64,000 nucleotides of DNA from Paracoccaceae bacterium (lineage in GTDB: Bacteria > Pseudomonadota > Alphaproteobacteria > Rhodobacterales > Rhodobacteraceae). The translations under genes and the position numbers were made by a program. The notes beneath the pieces were generated by a model. That model did no database searches and had not been told where the DNA came from. It worked only from the letters and a program-made list of their open reading frames with translations. Positions 26,331 to 35,058 of the stretch are shown here, one piece after another (positions within the stretch are counted from its first letter, which is position 1; the number at the start of each line of letters is the position of its first letter). The DNA lies in assembly GCA_022843025.1 (NCBI GenBank), contig JALHOL010000007.1, forward strand, positions 248,001 to 312,000, written 5' to 3'.

Positions 26331-26648
26331 TCACGCCGCGCAATCGCGGCAAAACGGCGTATAGGGCAGCACATCCAGACGGGCCGCCCCGATCTCTGCC
26401 CCGCATTTCGTGCAGATGCCGTACTCGCCATCCGCAATCCGCCCCAGCGCCGCCGTGATCATCCGGCTTTCCTGCTGCGCGCTCAGCCCCATGCCTTCCA
26501 GCACCTCATCGCCTTCGCGCTCTGTCGCCAGTTCTTCCCAATCGGCGGACTGGTGCGATTCCAGTTCCGTCTCAATCCCCGCCATGCGGGCGTTAAGATC
26601 GGCCAGCCGGGCCTCCAGCTGGGCCTTCCGGGCGGTAAGCGATATCAT
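26331..26648 (-). CDS. DksA/TraR-family C4 zinc-finger protein
   Basis: A 105-aa protein with an N-terminal coiled coil (LTARKAQLEARLADLNARMA) and a C-terminal four-cysteine zinc finger (ICTKCGAEIGAARLDVLPYT, then FCRDC). Family members bind the RNA polymerase secondary channel or act as small regulators. Between coil and finger it carries RIADGEYGICTKCG, the family hallmark. First gene of a two-gene operon. Full-length DksA is longer (about 150 aa), so this is a short paralogue. Confidence 0.88.
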   Translation of the reverse strand: MISLTARKAQLEARLADLNARMAGIETELESHQSADWEELATEREGDEVLEGMGLSAQQESRMITAALGRIADGEYGICTKCGAEIGAARLDVLPYTPFCRDCAA

Positions 26649-26813
26649 CCTGCGTTCTCCCTATCTGCGATGCCCGCCATCCTGCACCACCCGCCCTTCA
26701 CCCGGCCTTGACCTTGATCAATCCACCTGCGGTTTTGATATATTCAGAACTTGTGATACATTTTCCGCACCCCATATTCTGGGCAGACCACAGCGAGGAA
26801 AGGACGCCGCCCG

Positions 26814-27689
26814 ATGCAAAGCCCCGTTCAGGCATCCGTGCAGCCCTTCTTTGACGAGGCGACGAACACCCTCACCTACCTTGTGCAGGAACCTCAGGGC
26901 CGCGCCTGCGCCGTGATCGATTCCGTGCTGGATTTCGACTATGCCTCAGGCCGCACAGATACCCGGTCGGCCGATGCCGTGATCGCCCATATCCGCGACC
27001 ATGATCTTGATCTGCAATGGATTCTGGAAACCCATGTCCATGCCGACCACCTCTCTGCCGCGCCTTATATCCAGGAACGGCTGGGTGGGCGCATCGGGAT
27101 TGGGGAACAGATCACCGTGGTGCAGGAAACCTTTGGCAAGATCTTCAACGAAGGCACCCGGTTTCAGCGCGACGGGTCGCAATTCGACCGGCTGTTTTGC
27201 GATGGCGACAGCGTGATGATCGGCCAACTGCGCGGCGACGTGATGCACACGCCTGGCCACACTCCGGCCTGCCTTACCTATATCTTCGGGGATGCGGCCT
27301 TTGTGGGCGACACGCTTTTCATGCCCGATTTCGGCACAGCGCGCTGCGATTTTCCCGGCGGCTCTGCGGCGGTGATGTATGACAGCGTCCAGCGCATCCT
27401 GTCCCTGCCCGATGACACCCGCATCTTCGTAGGCCATGATTACAAGGCCCCGGGACGCGAGGACTATGCTTGGGAAACCACCGTCGGCGCGCAAAAGGCG
27501 CTGAACGTCCATATCGGCGCGGGTCGCAGCCGGGATGACTTTATCGCCATGCGTCAGGCCCGCGACGCCACACTGGCGATGCCGCGGCTGATCATCCCTT
27601 CGCTTCAGGTCAACATGCGCGCCGGGCAAATGCCCGAACCCGAAGACAATGGCACAAGCTATCTGAAGGTGCCCATAAACGGGCTCTAG
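26814..27689 (+). CDS. blh: MBL-fold persulfide dioxygenase-like hydrolase (Blh/ETHE1-like)
   Basis: A 291-aa metallo-beta-lactamase-fold enzyme. Metal motif THVHADHLSAAPY (HxHxDH), HTPGHTPACLTY, VGDTLFMPD and IFVGHDY supply the expected His/Asp ligands. Together with two YeeE/YedE-type genes and a DUF442 gene this is the bigR-blh-pmpAB type locus, in which Blh oxidises glutathione persulfide to sulfite in H2S detoxification. In Xylella/Agrobacterium Blh carries DUF442 fused in the same chain; here DUF442 is a separate gene. No adjacent BigR repressor gene is present. Confidence 0.88.
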   Translation: MQSPVQASVQPFFDEATNTLTYLVQEPQGRACAVIDSVLDFDYASGRTDTRSADAVIAHIRDHDLDLQWILETHVHADHLSAAPYIQERLGGRIGIGEQITVVQETFGKIFNEGTRFQRDGSQFDRLFCDGDSVMIGQLRGDVMHTPGHTPACLTYIFGDAAFVGDTLFMPDFGTARCDFPGGSAAVMYDSVQRILSLPDDTRIFVGHDYKAPGREDYAWETTVGAQKALNVHIGAGRSRDDFIAMRQARDATLAMPRLIIPSLQVNMRAGQMPEPEDNGTSYLKVPINGL

Positions 27690-27809
27690 CGGCGGCGCTC
27701 CAGCCCCGCAGATCGGTTCCCTTCCAAGATCCCCGGGCGGCCCGGTTCGCCCCTTCCCGAAACACCACATCAACGCCGCAGCACCAGCGGCAGACAGGCA
27801 GGATGGACG

Positions 27810-28238
27810 ATGTTCGATATCGCATGGCTATGGGGCCTCGCAGGCGGGCTGCTGATCGGCGGCGCGGCGGCCCTTTTCCTTCTGGTCAATGGCCGCGTCA
27901 TGGGCGCCTCTGGCATTGTCGGCGGTCTGGTCGATGGCACCGGCCGAGACAACCTGATGGAACGGCTGCCCTTCCTTGGCGGCCTGATCCTCGCGCCCGC
28001 CCTGCTTGCAGCGCTGTTCGGCGGAGCAGAGACGCACCTGACCGGCAACTGGACCGTGATCATCATCAGCGGCTTGCTCGTGGGGCTGGGCACGCGGCTG
28101 GCCAATGGCTGCACCTCGGGCCATGGCGTCTGCGGAATTTCGCGCCTGTCGCTGCGCAGCATCGTGGCCACCGTCTTCTACATCCTTGCGGGGGGCATCG
28201 TCATGGTGCTGGCCCGCCACTTGCTGGGCTGGATCTGA
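27810..28238 (+). CDS. pmpA: YeeE/YedE-family sulfur transport protein, subunit A
   Basis: A 142-aa membrane protein with helices separated by short loops and the family signature LANGCTSGHGVCGISRLSLRS (GCTSGHG core). YeeE/YedE proteins import thiosulfate or related sulfur species; PmpA/PmpB are half-length forms. It starts 120 bases after blh and 2 bases before pmpB. Likely supplies or relieves persulfide-type sulfur. Confidence 0.86.
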   Translation: MFDIAWLWGLAGGLLIGGAAALFLLVNGRVMGASGIVGGLVDGTGRDNLMERLPFLGGLILAPALLAALFGGAETHLTGNWTVIIISGLLVGLGTRLANGCTSGHGVCGISRLSLRSIVATVFYILAGGIVMVLARHLLGWI

Positions 28239-28240
28239 CC

Positions 28241-28681
28241 ATGAAACAAAACCTGTTCTCTGCCCTCGCCGGGGCGATCTTCGGCATCGGCCTGCTGATT
28301 TCCGGCATGACAGACACCACCCGCGTGCAGGGTTGGCTGGATGTGTTCGGCGATTGGGATCCCACGCTCGCCTTCGTTCTGGGCGGTGCCCTGATCCCCA
28401 TGGCCATCGCCTGGCGCGTGGCCGCACGTCGGCGCATCGCGGTTCTGGGGCGGACCATCCCGCTCCATCCCGGCGGCAGCACCACCGATGCGCCGCTGGT
28501 CATCGGCTCTACGCTCTTCGGCGCAGGCTGGGCCCTGTCGGGCCTTTGCCCCGGCCCGGCCATGGCCTCGCTCGGCTGGGGCGGCACAGGCGGTCTGGTC
28601 TTCCTTATCGCCATGCTCGCGGGTATGGTCGCCGCACCCGCCGCCCGAACGCGGCTCGACCGGCTGGCGGCCGCACCCTGA
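28241..28681 (+). CDS. pmpB: YeeE/YedE-family sulfur transport protein, subunit B
   Basis: A 146-aa membrane protein, the second half of the YeeE/YedE pair. It contains GLLISGMTDTTRVQGWLDVF and the GWALSGLCPGPAMASLGWGG core with the conserved CPGPA cysteine. It starts 2 bases after the pmpA stop and is followed by the DUF442 gene, consistent with one operon. Confidence 0.87.
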   Translation: MKQNLFSALAGAIFGIGLLISGMTDTTRVQGWLDVFGDWDPTLAFVLGGALIPMAIAWRVAARRRIAVLGRTIPLHPGGSTTDAPLVIGSTLFGAGWALSGLCPGPAMASLGWGGTGGLVFLIAMLAGMVAAPAARTRLDRLAAAP

Positions 28682-28710
28682 GCGCCGCCACACAGACCGA
28701 GGAGTTGAGA

Positions 28711-29139
28711 ATGGATATCCGCGCCCTGACGCCCAGCTATGCCGTGTCGCCCCAGATCGACCCTGCCGATCTGCCCGCGATCAAGGCGGCCGGATACACC
28801 ACCATCATCGACAACCGCCCTGATGGCGAGATTCCGCCCGACCTGCACACCGATGTGATACGCAGCGCGGCCGAGGCGCTGGGTTTGGCCTTCGTCGCCA
28901 ATCCGGTGATCGGCGGGGCGATGACGATGGACAATGTCACCGCCCAGCGTGCCGCCATTCAGGCCGCCTCCGGCCCGGTCTTTGCCTATTGTGCCAGCGG
29001 CAACCGCTCGTCGGTGGTCTGGGCGCTGGCCCATGCGGGCCAGATGCCTGCGGATGATCTGATCGGCATTCCGGCCCGCTTCGGCTATCAGCTGGATCAT
29101 CTGCGCCCCACGCTGGAAAGCCTTGCCCAGCAAGGCTGA
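28711..29139 (+). CDS. DUF442 / TIGR01244 sulfur-transferase-like phosphatase-fold protein
   Basis: A 142-aa protein with a tyrosine-phosphatase/rhodanese-like active loop YCASGNRSSVVW. DUF442 domains are found alone or fused to persulfide dioxygenases and are thought to move sulfane sulfur. The opening TPSYAVSPQIDPADLPAIKA is the family N-terminus. Strong GAGGAG ribosome-binding site 6 bases upstream. Last gene of the blh-pmpA-pmpB operon, so a role in persulfide handling is likely. Confidence 0.86.
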   Translation: MDIRALTPSYAVSPQIDPADLPAIKAAGYTTIIDNRPDGEIPPDLHTDVIRSAAEALGLAFVANPVIGGAMTMDNVTAQRAAIQAASGPVFAYCASGNRSSVVWALAHAGQMPADDLIGIPARFGYQLDHLRPTLESLAQQG

Positions 29140-29165
29140 CACCGCTGCGCCAAACCGCCCCCGCG

Positions 29166-30083
29166 TCATGATCGCCGCTCTGCCAGTGCGGCGGTCTGCG
29201 CAGGCGGGGCCGTCTCCGCCGCCTCAGCCGCCAGCCGCACCGCCCGCAGGTTTCCCTGTCGGCCCAGTTTGCCCGACCCGACCTTGCGGCCATCCATCCC
29301 TTCCAGGGCGATCCGTCCGATTTCGGCCCGGGGCAGCGCGATCTCCTGCCCCACCTGCAACCCCATCACTGCACCCAAAGGCAGCGACAGCCGCGACAGC
29401 ACCGCCACCAGCCGCGCCTCGGCCCCGGCCACCTGCGCGACCAGCGCCTCGGTAAACCGCCCATCCTGCGCGGGCGGCAAGGCCAGCCCCCCCACCGCGC
29501 GCCCTTCCGGAATGGCCAGCATCATGGGGCCGCCCCGTGCACCAAGGGCAAGGTCAACCTCTGCCACCAAAAGCCGATAGGGCACATCCTCCAGCAGCAG
29601 CGACAGGCCGCGCCCGCCATCCACCGTGGCCGCAAAGCGAAACCCCCGCGCCCATTCAGAAAGGCCGGTCTCGCTGGCCCCCGCCTCCAGCCCGGCCAGC
29701 GCCCGGTCCAGCACCGGGGCCAGCAGCGCCGCATCCGTGCGCGTCGGGCGCCGCGCCGCCGCGCGCTCTGCCGCGCGATCCACCGCCGTGACAGCCCCGG
29801 TCGTCATCGCCTCGACCATCCCGGCCATCAACCCGGCATCCAGCACCGCAACCCCCGTCGCCTCCCCCGCCCCTTCATCCAAGGCACAGATCAGCGCGGG
29901 TTCGGGCAGCATCTCCACCAGTTCGGCCAGACTGCGCCGCTCCACGCGAAAGCCAGACAGGCGCAGCGGAACCCCCATCTCTTCCTGCGCGGCCCGCGCC
30001 AACGCCAGCGACCACAGCCGGGACAATGCCCCGCTGTCTTCTGCCGCAGCGCCACCTGCGCGCTTCATCCGCACCAAAGCCAT
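29166..30083 (-). CDS. FliM/FliN-family (SpoA-domain) protein, orphan
   Basis: A 305-aa protein with a C-terminal SpoA/FliN-like domain (about 215-290: SLPLGAVMGLQVGQEIALPR, EIGRIALEGMDGRKVGSGKL), as in flagellar switch proteins. The N-terminal region resembles a weak FliM middle domain. No other flagellar genes are within the window, and it sits next to a symporter-linked histidine kinase. Could be a stand-alone motor-switch component or a repurposed protein. An upstream GTG at 30098 is an alternative start. Confidence 0.75.
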   Translation of the reverse strand: MALVRMKRAGGAAAEDSGALSRLWSLALARAAQEEMGVPLRLSGFRVERRSLAELVEMLPEPALICALDEGAGEATGVAVLDAGLMAGMVEAMTTGAVTAVDRAAERAAARRPTRTDAALLAPVLDRALAGLEAGASETGLSEWARGFRFAATVDGGRGLSLLLEDVPYRLLVAEVDLALGARGGPMMLAIPEGRAVGGLALPPAQDGRFTEALVAQVAGAEARLVAVLSRLSLPLGAVMGLQVGQEIALPRAEIGRIALEGMDGRKVGSGKLGRQGNLRAVRLAAEAAETAPPAQTAALAERRS

Positions 30084-30137
30084 CCGCCGATCCCGCACCT
30101 GTTTGGCGCAGGATGCCCGGAATCTGCCAAGAAAGGG

Positions 30138-32825
30138 TTAAGCCGCCTGCTGTTCCAGCCGCAGCGGCAGCGTCACCCGAAACGCCGCCCCGCCCTGCCC
30201 GGGCAAATAGCCAATGGTCCCGCCCAGATTGGCCATCACCTCGCGGCAGATCGCCAATCCCAGCCCCGCCCCCCCGGCCCGGGTCTGGTCCGTCAGCCGG
30301 GCGAACTTCTCGAAGATAATCCCCTGGCTCTGTTTCGGGATGCCCGATCCGTTATCCACGAAATCCACCGACACCCGCCCTGCCCGTTGCCGCACTGTGA
30401 TCTTCAACTCCGGCGCATCCGCGTCGCAATACTTCCGGGCGTTGGAAATCAGGTTGATGAACACCTGCACCAACCGGTCCGCATCCGTGCGGACAAACAG
30501 GTTTTCGCTCGGCAAATCGCGGTGGATCTCGAACACCCGCTCGGGCCGCGTATGGCTGGCCGATGCAAGCGCCCGGTCGATCAGTTGCTGGATATTGGCA
30601 AGGCTCAGGTTCAACTGCACCGATCCATTTTCCAGCACGCTCAGATCCAGCAGGTCATCCAGCAGCCGCGTCAGCCGGATCGCCTCTTCATGGATGATCC
30701 GCCCGTAATTCGCCACCATCTCGGGGGGAAGGTCGCCTTCGGTCAATATCTCGGAAAAGGCGCGGATGGATGTCATCGGCGTGCGCAATTCATGGCTGAT
30801 CTGGCTCAGAAACGCGTCTTTTTGCACGGAAAGCTGCGTCAGCTTTTCATTCGCCTCGCGCAATTGCCGCGCGGTGCGGGTCAACTCCTCGCGCTGGCTT
30901 TCCAACTCGGCCGAATATTCCATGATCTGCGCGGTCTCATTGGCCACCGCCATCAGATCCTCGACCGAAACCGTCGCACGCCCGACAATCTGGCTGATCA
31001 TCGCATGCGCCGTCGCCGCCCCCACGGACCCCGCCAACCGCCGTTCCAGCCCCGCCACGAAATCCGGCGTCGCATCGGGCAGGTATCCGTCCTTGCCCTG
31101 CCACCGCGCCTCGGCGGCGAACACCGCCAACGCCGCCTCCTTGCCCAGAATCCGTTGCGTCATCACCAGCAGCGCCTCCGGTTCCGCCCGCCCGCGTGCC
31201 CATCCCTGCGGCCCCGACGCCTCCGCATCGAACACGTTCACAAAGGCCGCGCCCTGCATCCGCTCCACCGGCCCCGGAAAGGTGAACAGCGACACCCCGC
31301 AGAACGCCACAGTGTTCAGCACCATCGACCAGAACAGCGCATGAAGAAGATGGTCCATCCCTTCCACCCCGAACAGCGCTTGCGGCCGCAGCCAGCCGAT
31401 CCCGCCCAGACCCTGTTCGAACACCGCAACCGACAGGGCCGCCCCCGGCCCAAAGGACGGCAGGTACAGCGTATAGGCCCAGACGGCAAAACCCGTTACC
31501 AGCCCCGCCACCGCCCCCATCCGTGTGGCCCCACGCCAGTAAAGCCCCCCGATCAGAACAGGCAACACCTGCGCCACGCCGACAAAGGCGATCAACCCGA
31601 TCGCCGCCAGCGCCGCCGACCCGCCCGACAGGCGGTAATACATGTATCCCAGCGTCAGCACCGCCACGATCGCCAGCCGCCGCGACAGGATCACGATCCG
31701 CCGCACATCCCCCGACATCGCCGCCTTGGGCCGCAGCTTCAGCCAGATCGGCATCACCACATGGTTCGAAACCATGGTCGCCAGCGCGATGCTCTCCACG
31801 ATCACCATGGATGTGGCGCTGGAAAACCCGCCCAGAAAGGCCAGCATCGCCAGCGTTCCCTGCCCTTCGGCCAGCGGCAGGGTCAGCATGAACATGTCGG
31901 GGTTGGAACCCGCAGGCATCCGCTCCAGCCCCATCACCGCGATGGGCACGATGAACAGGCTCATCAACAGCAGATAAAGCGGAAAGGCCCAGCTTGCCCG
32001 CGCCATGTGGCGCTCCTCGCCATCTTCAACGATCATCACCTGAAACATACGCGGCAGACAGATCACCGCCGCCCCGGACACAAAGATCAGCCCGGCCCAC
32101 CGCCCCGGCTGCAAGTCCCAATCCGCAATGGATGAGGCATCGATCCGCTCGATCATCTCTGCCGGCCCCCCGGCCAGCCCCCAGACCACGAATATCCCCA
32201 CCGCCAGCAGCGCCACCAGCTTGACCACCGCCTCCACCGCGATGGCCAGCACCACGCCGTGATGCTGTTCCTTGGCGTCCAGATTCCGCGTCCCGAACAG
32301 GATGGTGAACAAGGCCAGCCCCCCCGCCACCCAGATGGCGGTGGAATCCCGGTCCGGCAGCGCCCAGCCTTCCGGCGTCTCACTGGCAAAGACGCCAAAA
32401 GACAGCGTCACCGATTGCAGTTGCAACGCGATATAAGGCGTCGCCGCCACCACAGCGAGCAGCGTCACCACCACCCCCAGCAGGTTCGATTTGCCAAACC
32501 GCGATGAAATCAGGTCGGCAATCGACGTCACCCTTTGCTGCCGCCCGATCACCACCAGCTTGCGCAACAAAAGCCACCAGCCCACGAAAACCAGCGTCGG
32601 CCCAAGATAGATGGTCACAAACTCCAGCCCTGACCGCGCCGCATAGCCCACCGCGCCATAAAACGTCCACGCCGTGCAATAGATCGACAGCGACAGGGTG
32701 TAGATCATTGGTGACCGCAACCACCCGATCCGCCCCATCGCTGCCCGCCGCTCGGCCAGAAAGGCCACAAGGAACAGAAAGGCCACATAGGCCAGGCAGG
32801 ACAGCACAAGGATGTTAAAGGGCAT
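30138..32825 (-). CDS. Sodium/solute symporter-domain sensor histidine kinase (CbrA/PutP-like)
   Basis: An 895-aa membrane sensor. The first about 500 residues form a PutP-type sodium:solute symporter domain (YTLSLSIYCTAWTFYGAVGY, VTSIADLISSRFGKS, FLGGFSSATSMVIVESIALA). A linker and coiled coil (about 635-670) lead to a HisKA/HATPase kinase core: SQISHELRTPMTSIRAFSEI with the phospho-accepting His, N-box NLISNARKYCD, G-boxes DNGSGIPK and GGAGLGLAI. Such CbrA-like kinases couple nutrient uptake or sensing to gene control. It is the third gene of an operon after a receiver protein and a small membrane protein, which fits a sensor with a stand-alone response regulator. Confidence 0.9.
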   Translation of the reverse strand: MPFNILVLSCLAYVAFLFLVAFLAERRAAMGRIGWLRSPMIYTLSLSIYCTAWTFYGAVGYAARSGLEFVTIYLGPTLVFVGWWLLLRKLVVIGRQQRVTSIADLISSRFGKSNLLGVVVTLLAVVAATPYIALQLQSVTLSFGVFASETPEGWALPDRDSTAIWVAGGLALFTILFGTRNLDAKEQHHGVVLAIAVEAVVKLVALLAVGIFVVWGLAGGPAEMIERIDASSIADWDLQPGRWAGLIFVSGAAVICLPRMFQVMIVEDGEERHMARASWAFPLYLLLMSLFIVPIAVMGLERMPAGSNPDMFMLTLPLAEGQGTLAMLAFLGGFSSATSMVIVESIALATMVSNHVVMPIWLKLRPKAAMSGDVRRIVILSRRLAIVAVLTLGYMYYRLSGGSAALAAIGLIAFVGVAQVLPVLIGGLYWRGATRMGAVAGLVTGFAVWAYTLYLPSFGPGAALSVAVFEQGLGGIGWLRPQALFGVEGMDHLLHALFWSMVLNTVAFCGVSLFTFPGPVERMQGAAFVNVFDAEASGPQGWARGRAEPEALLVMTQRILGKEAALAVFAAEARWQGKDGYLPDATPDFVAGLERRLAGSVGAATAHAMISQIVGRATVSVEDLMAVANETAQIMEYSAELESQREELTRTARQLREANEKLTQLSVQKDAFLSQISHELRTPMTSIRAFSEILTEGDLPPEMVANYGRIIHEEAIRLTRLLDDLLDLSVLENGSVQLNLSLANIQQLIDRALASASHTRPERVFEIHRDLPSENLFVRTDADRLVQVFINLISNARKYCDADAPELKITVRQRAGRVSVDFVDNGSGIPKQSQGIIFEKFARLTDQTRAGGAGLGLAICREVMANLGGTIGYLPGQGGAAFRVTLPLRLEQQAA

Positions 32826-32827
32826 GG

Positions 32828-33094
32828 CTAACGCTCCTCGCCCTCATCCTCGGCGCTTTCCTCGGCCAGCCCCGGCGCCATCAGCGCCGCCACCAGCACC
32901 AGCCCGAACCAGACCGCGAACAGATAGATGCCGTCCCGCGCCGTATCGGCCTGCGCCGTATCACCCGGCGACCACAGGATCGGCACCAGAAGCAACAGCG
33001 CCCCAAGGATGGGCAACATCCGGGCCCCATCGCGCAGCCGCCGCTTGCGATAGCTTCCGCGCTTTAGGAACAAAGGCGCGCGCGGCCGCCTCAT
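32828..33094 (-). CDS. Small membrane protein in the symporter-kinase operon
   Basis: An 88-aa protein with a very basic N-terminus (about residues 1-25, RRPRAPLFLKRGSYRKRRLR) and two hydrophobic segments (about 27-43 and 57-73), ending in an acidic tail. Its start overlaps the stop of the response-regulator gene (ATGA at 33091-33094) and its stop lies 2 bases before the kinase start. The tight coupling suggests it works with the kinase, perhaps as a small accessory subunit. Not recognised. Confidence 0.75.
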   Translation of the reverse strand: MRRPRAPLFLKRGSYRKRRLRDGARMLPILGALLLLVPILWSPGDTAQADTARDGIYLFAVWFGLVLVAALMAPGLAEESAEDEGEER

Positions 33095-33459
33095 CGCGCC
33101 ACCAATTCCCGAACCGATGCAAGGATTTCGGCATTGGAAAAGGGCTTGGTCATGAACCGGCTCACCCCGGCGCGTTCCGCGGCCTCACGGTCGCGCCCCT
33201 GCCCCTTGGCCGTCAGCATCAGCACCGGCACCGCCTCTGTCGCCGGATCGGCCCGGATCGCCTCCAGCACCTCCAGCCCCGAACAGCTTGGCAGCATCAG
33301 ATCGAGGATCACCAGATCATGGCGCGCGGCCCGCACGGCCTCGGCCGCGCCGATCCCGTCCGTCATGGTCGACACCTGCCAACCATCCCGGCTCAGGATG
33401 AACCGGATCGCCTCGGCAATATTCGGCTCGTCCTCGATCAGCAGAACATGGCTCGCCAT
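33091..33459 (-). CDS. Single-domain response regulator (CheY-like receiver)
   Basis: A 122-aa receiver domain with no output domain. Acidic pocket IEDE (9-11), phospho-acceptor D53 in VILDLMLP, and conserved Thr/Lys in MLTAKG and FMTKPF are all present. First gene of an operon with the small membrane protein and the symporter-linked histidine kinase, so the kinase probably phosphorylates it. Signals must be passed on by protein contact. The start at 33459 has GGGGGAGAG upstream. Confidence 0.9.
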   Translation of the reverse strand: MASHVLLIEDEPNIAEAIRFILSRDGWQVSTMTDGIGAAEAVRAARHDLVILDLMLPSCSGLEVLEAIRADPATEAVPVLMLTAKGQGRDREAAERAGVSRFMTKPFSNAEILASVRELVAR

Positions 33460-33579
33460 TCCGCTCTCTCCCCCTGTTCGGCCATGGCGCATCTGCTGCG
33501 CGCCTCATCCTCCGGCCTGTGGTGACGATGCGCAATTCCGCGCCCTGTGTCAAAAGCCATTCACCCCGGCGCGGGCCAA

Positions 33580-34887
33580 TCACTCCGCCTCGCCCATGAT
33601 CGAAGGCTCCCGCCGCGCCGGACAGTCCGTCCGCGCACAGACCCGGCAACTCGTCCCCACCTGCTGCGCCGCCACGCCCGTCGCAGCCCCCTCCAGCGGC
33701 CAGATCAGCATCGCCGCCTCGCGCAACTCCACCCCGCCAAGCCCCTCGGGATGGCGCAGATCGCACCAGGCCAGCGCCCGGAACCGCCGCGCGCCGCGCC
33801 CCACCGTCACCAGATCGGCCAGCACCGGGCTGCCCGGCCGCCCCAGTGCCGCGAAGATCGGCCAAAGCGGGCAGGCCGCCCCAAAGCGCGGCACGGCGAA
33901 TCCCTCGGCTGGTTTGCGAAACGTCATCGTCCCCGATCCGTCACAGACCACCAACCCCGCCGTCGCCCTAGGTCGCAACGCCATCCGTCGCATGACCGCC
34001 ACCACGGACAGCCCCGTCATCTGCGCAATCCGCAGCGGATCGCGCCCCGCATCGCCCGCCTGCGCCCCTTCCGCCTCCAGCATCTCCAAAGGCAGCGCCG
34101 CCGCCTCTGCCGCCGCCCGCGCAACCCAGTCGCGCGCCAGAACCCGCGCCCCCCCCGACACCAGCCCCGCCACCTCGTGCAGCACCGCCTCCGGCCCCGT
34201 GCCACCCGGCTCCAGTTCCGGCACATGCCAGCCCCGGCCCGCCAGCCAGGCCTCAAGCTCCTCTTGCGGCGCAGCGATCCCTTGCACCCCCGCCTGCTCG
34301 GACCCGTCCAGATAGGCCACCAGCGCCTCCGACCCCGCCGCCAACCGCTCGCTGTCGGCAAACAGGTTGCGCAGGAACCGCTCGCGCCATTCGGGGGCAA
34401 TCTCGCCCGGCTCGGCCAGAATCTCCGCCGTCGACCGCACCGATGACACTGCCGACAGCATTTCATGCAGCGATGCCGACAAATGCGGATCATGCGTCAT
34501 GCGGTCGTTCAGCGCCTCCACCGCCCGCTCCAGCCCCGCCGCCCGCCGCTCCAGCGCAATAAGCGCCGCCGCCCAGCCCGGAAACCGCCCGGCAAATTCC
34601 TCGACCCGATCCAGTTCCGCCCCCGTCCCCTCACCCGCCGCCGCCGCCGCCCCGCGCAGATCCTCCAGAAGCGTGCCGCCCGCACCCTCGCGCAGCGCCG
34701 CCAACGGCATGCCCAACACACCGGCCAGCGCTTCCAGCACCTCTGCCGTCACCCGCCGTCGGTTATGTTCGATCAGGTTCAGATAGGATGCAGAAACCCC
34801 CGCCTCGCGGGCCACATCGGCCTGCCGCAGCCCCAGCGCCAGCCGCCGCTCCCGCAACCGCGTCCCTGTCAGCGCCGACATTGGCAT
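33580..34887 (-). CDS. ScfR-family (short-chain fatty acyl-CoA) transcriptional regulator, XRE HTH + DUF2083
   Basis: A 435-aa regulator with an N-terminal XRE helix-turn-helix (RLRERRLALGLRQADVAREA, GVSASYLNLIEHNRRRVTAE) and a long C-terminal DUF2083-type domain ending in cysteines (CRVCARTDCPARREPS). Relatives include PccR of R. sphaeroides and PrpR/RamB, which respond to propionyl-CoA or acetyl-CoA and control acyl-CoA assimilation. Start at 34887 has GGAGG 8 bases upstream. Its nearness to a symporter-linked kinase suggests carboxylate sensing, but that is inference. Confidence 0.86.
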   Translation of the reverse strand: MPMSALTGTRLRERRLALGLRQADVAREAGVSASYLNLIEHNRRRVTAEVLEALAGVLGMPLAALREGAGGTLLEDLRGAAAAAGEGTGAELDRVEEFAGRFPGWAAALIALERRAAGLERAVEALNDRMTHDPHLSASLHEMLSAVSSVRSTAEILAEPGEIAPEWRERFLRNLFADSERLAAGSEALVAYLDGSEQAGVQGIAAPQEELEAWLAGRGWHVPELEPGGTGPEAVLHEVAGLVSGGARVLARDWVARAAAEAAALPLEMLEAEGAQAGDAGRDPLRIAQMTGLSVVAVMRRMALRPRATAGLVVCDGSGTMTFRKPAEGFAVPRFGAACPLWPIFAALGRPGSPVLADLVTVGRGARRFRALAWCDLRHPEGLGGVELREAAMLIWPLEGAATGVAAQQVGTSCRVCARTDCPARREPSIMGEAE

Positions 34888-34951
34888 CGCTTGGCCCTCC
34901 CCCGGCAAGGGCACCAGATTTACAAGGCCCTGAAAACTTTACAACCGCCGC

Positions 34952-34974
34952 TTCACCTTGGCCCAAATACCCAA
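34952..34974 (-). repeat. Dispersed intergenic repeat, copy 1
   Basis: Reverse strand reads GGGTATTTGGGCCAAGGTGA. Lies downstream of the ABC binding-protein gene that ends at 35059. Member of a seven-copy family in this window. Confidence 0.75.
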
Positions 34975-35058
34975 TTCCACCGCCGCCACCCCGCAAACCA
35001 TAAGAAAAGGCGCGCGCAGGTCTCCCCGCACGCGCCCCATTCAGCCGTCAGACGATGC

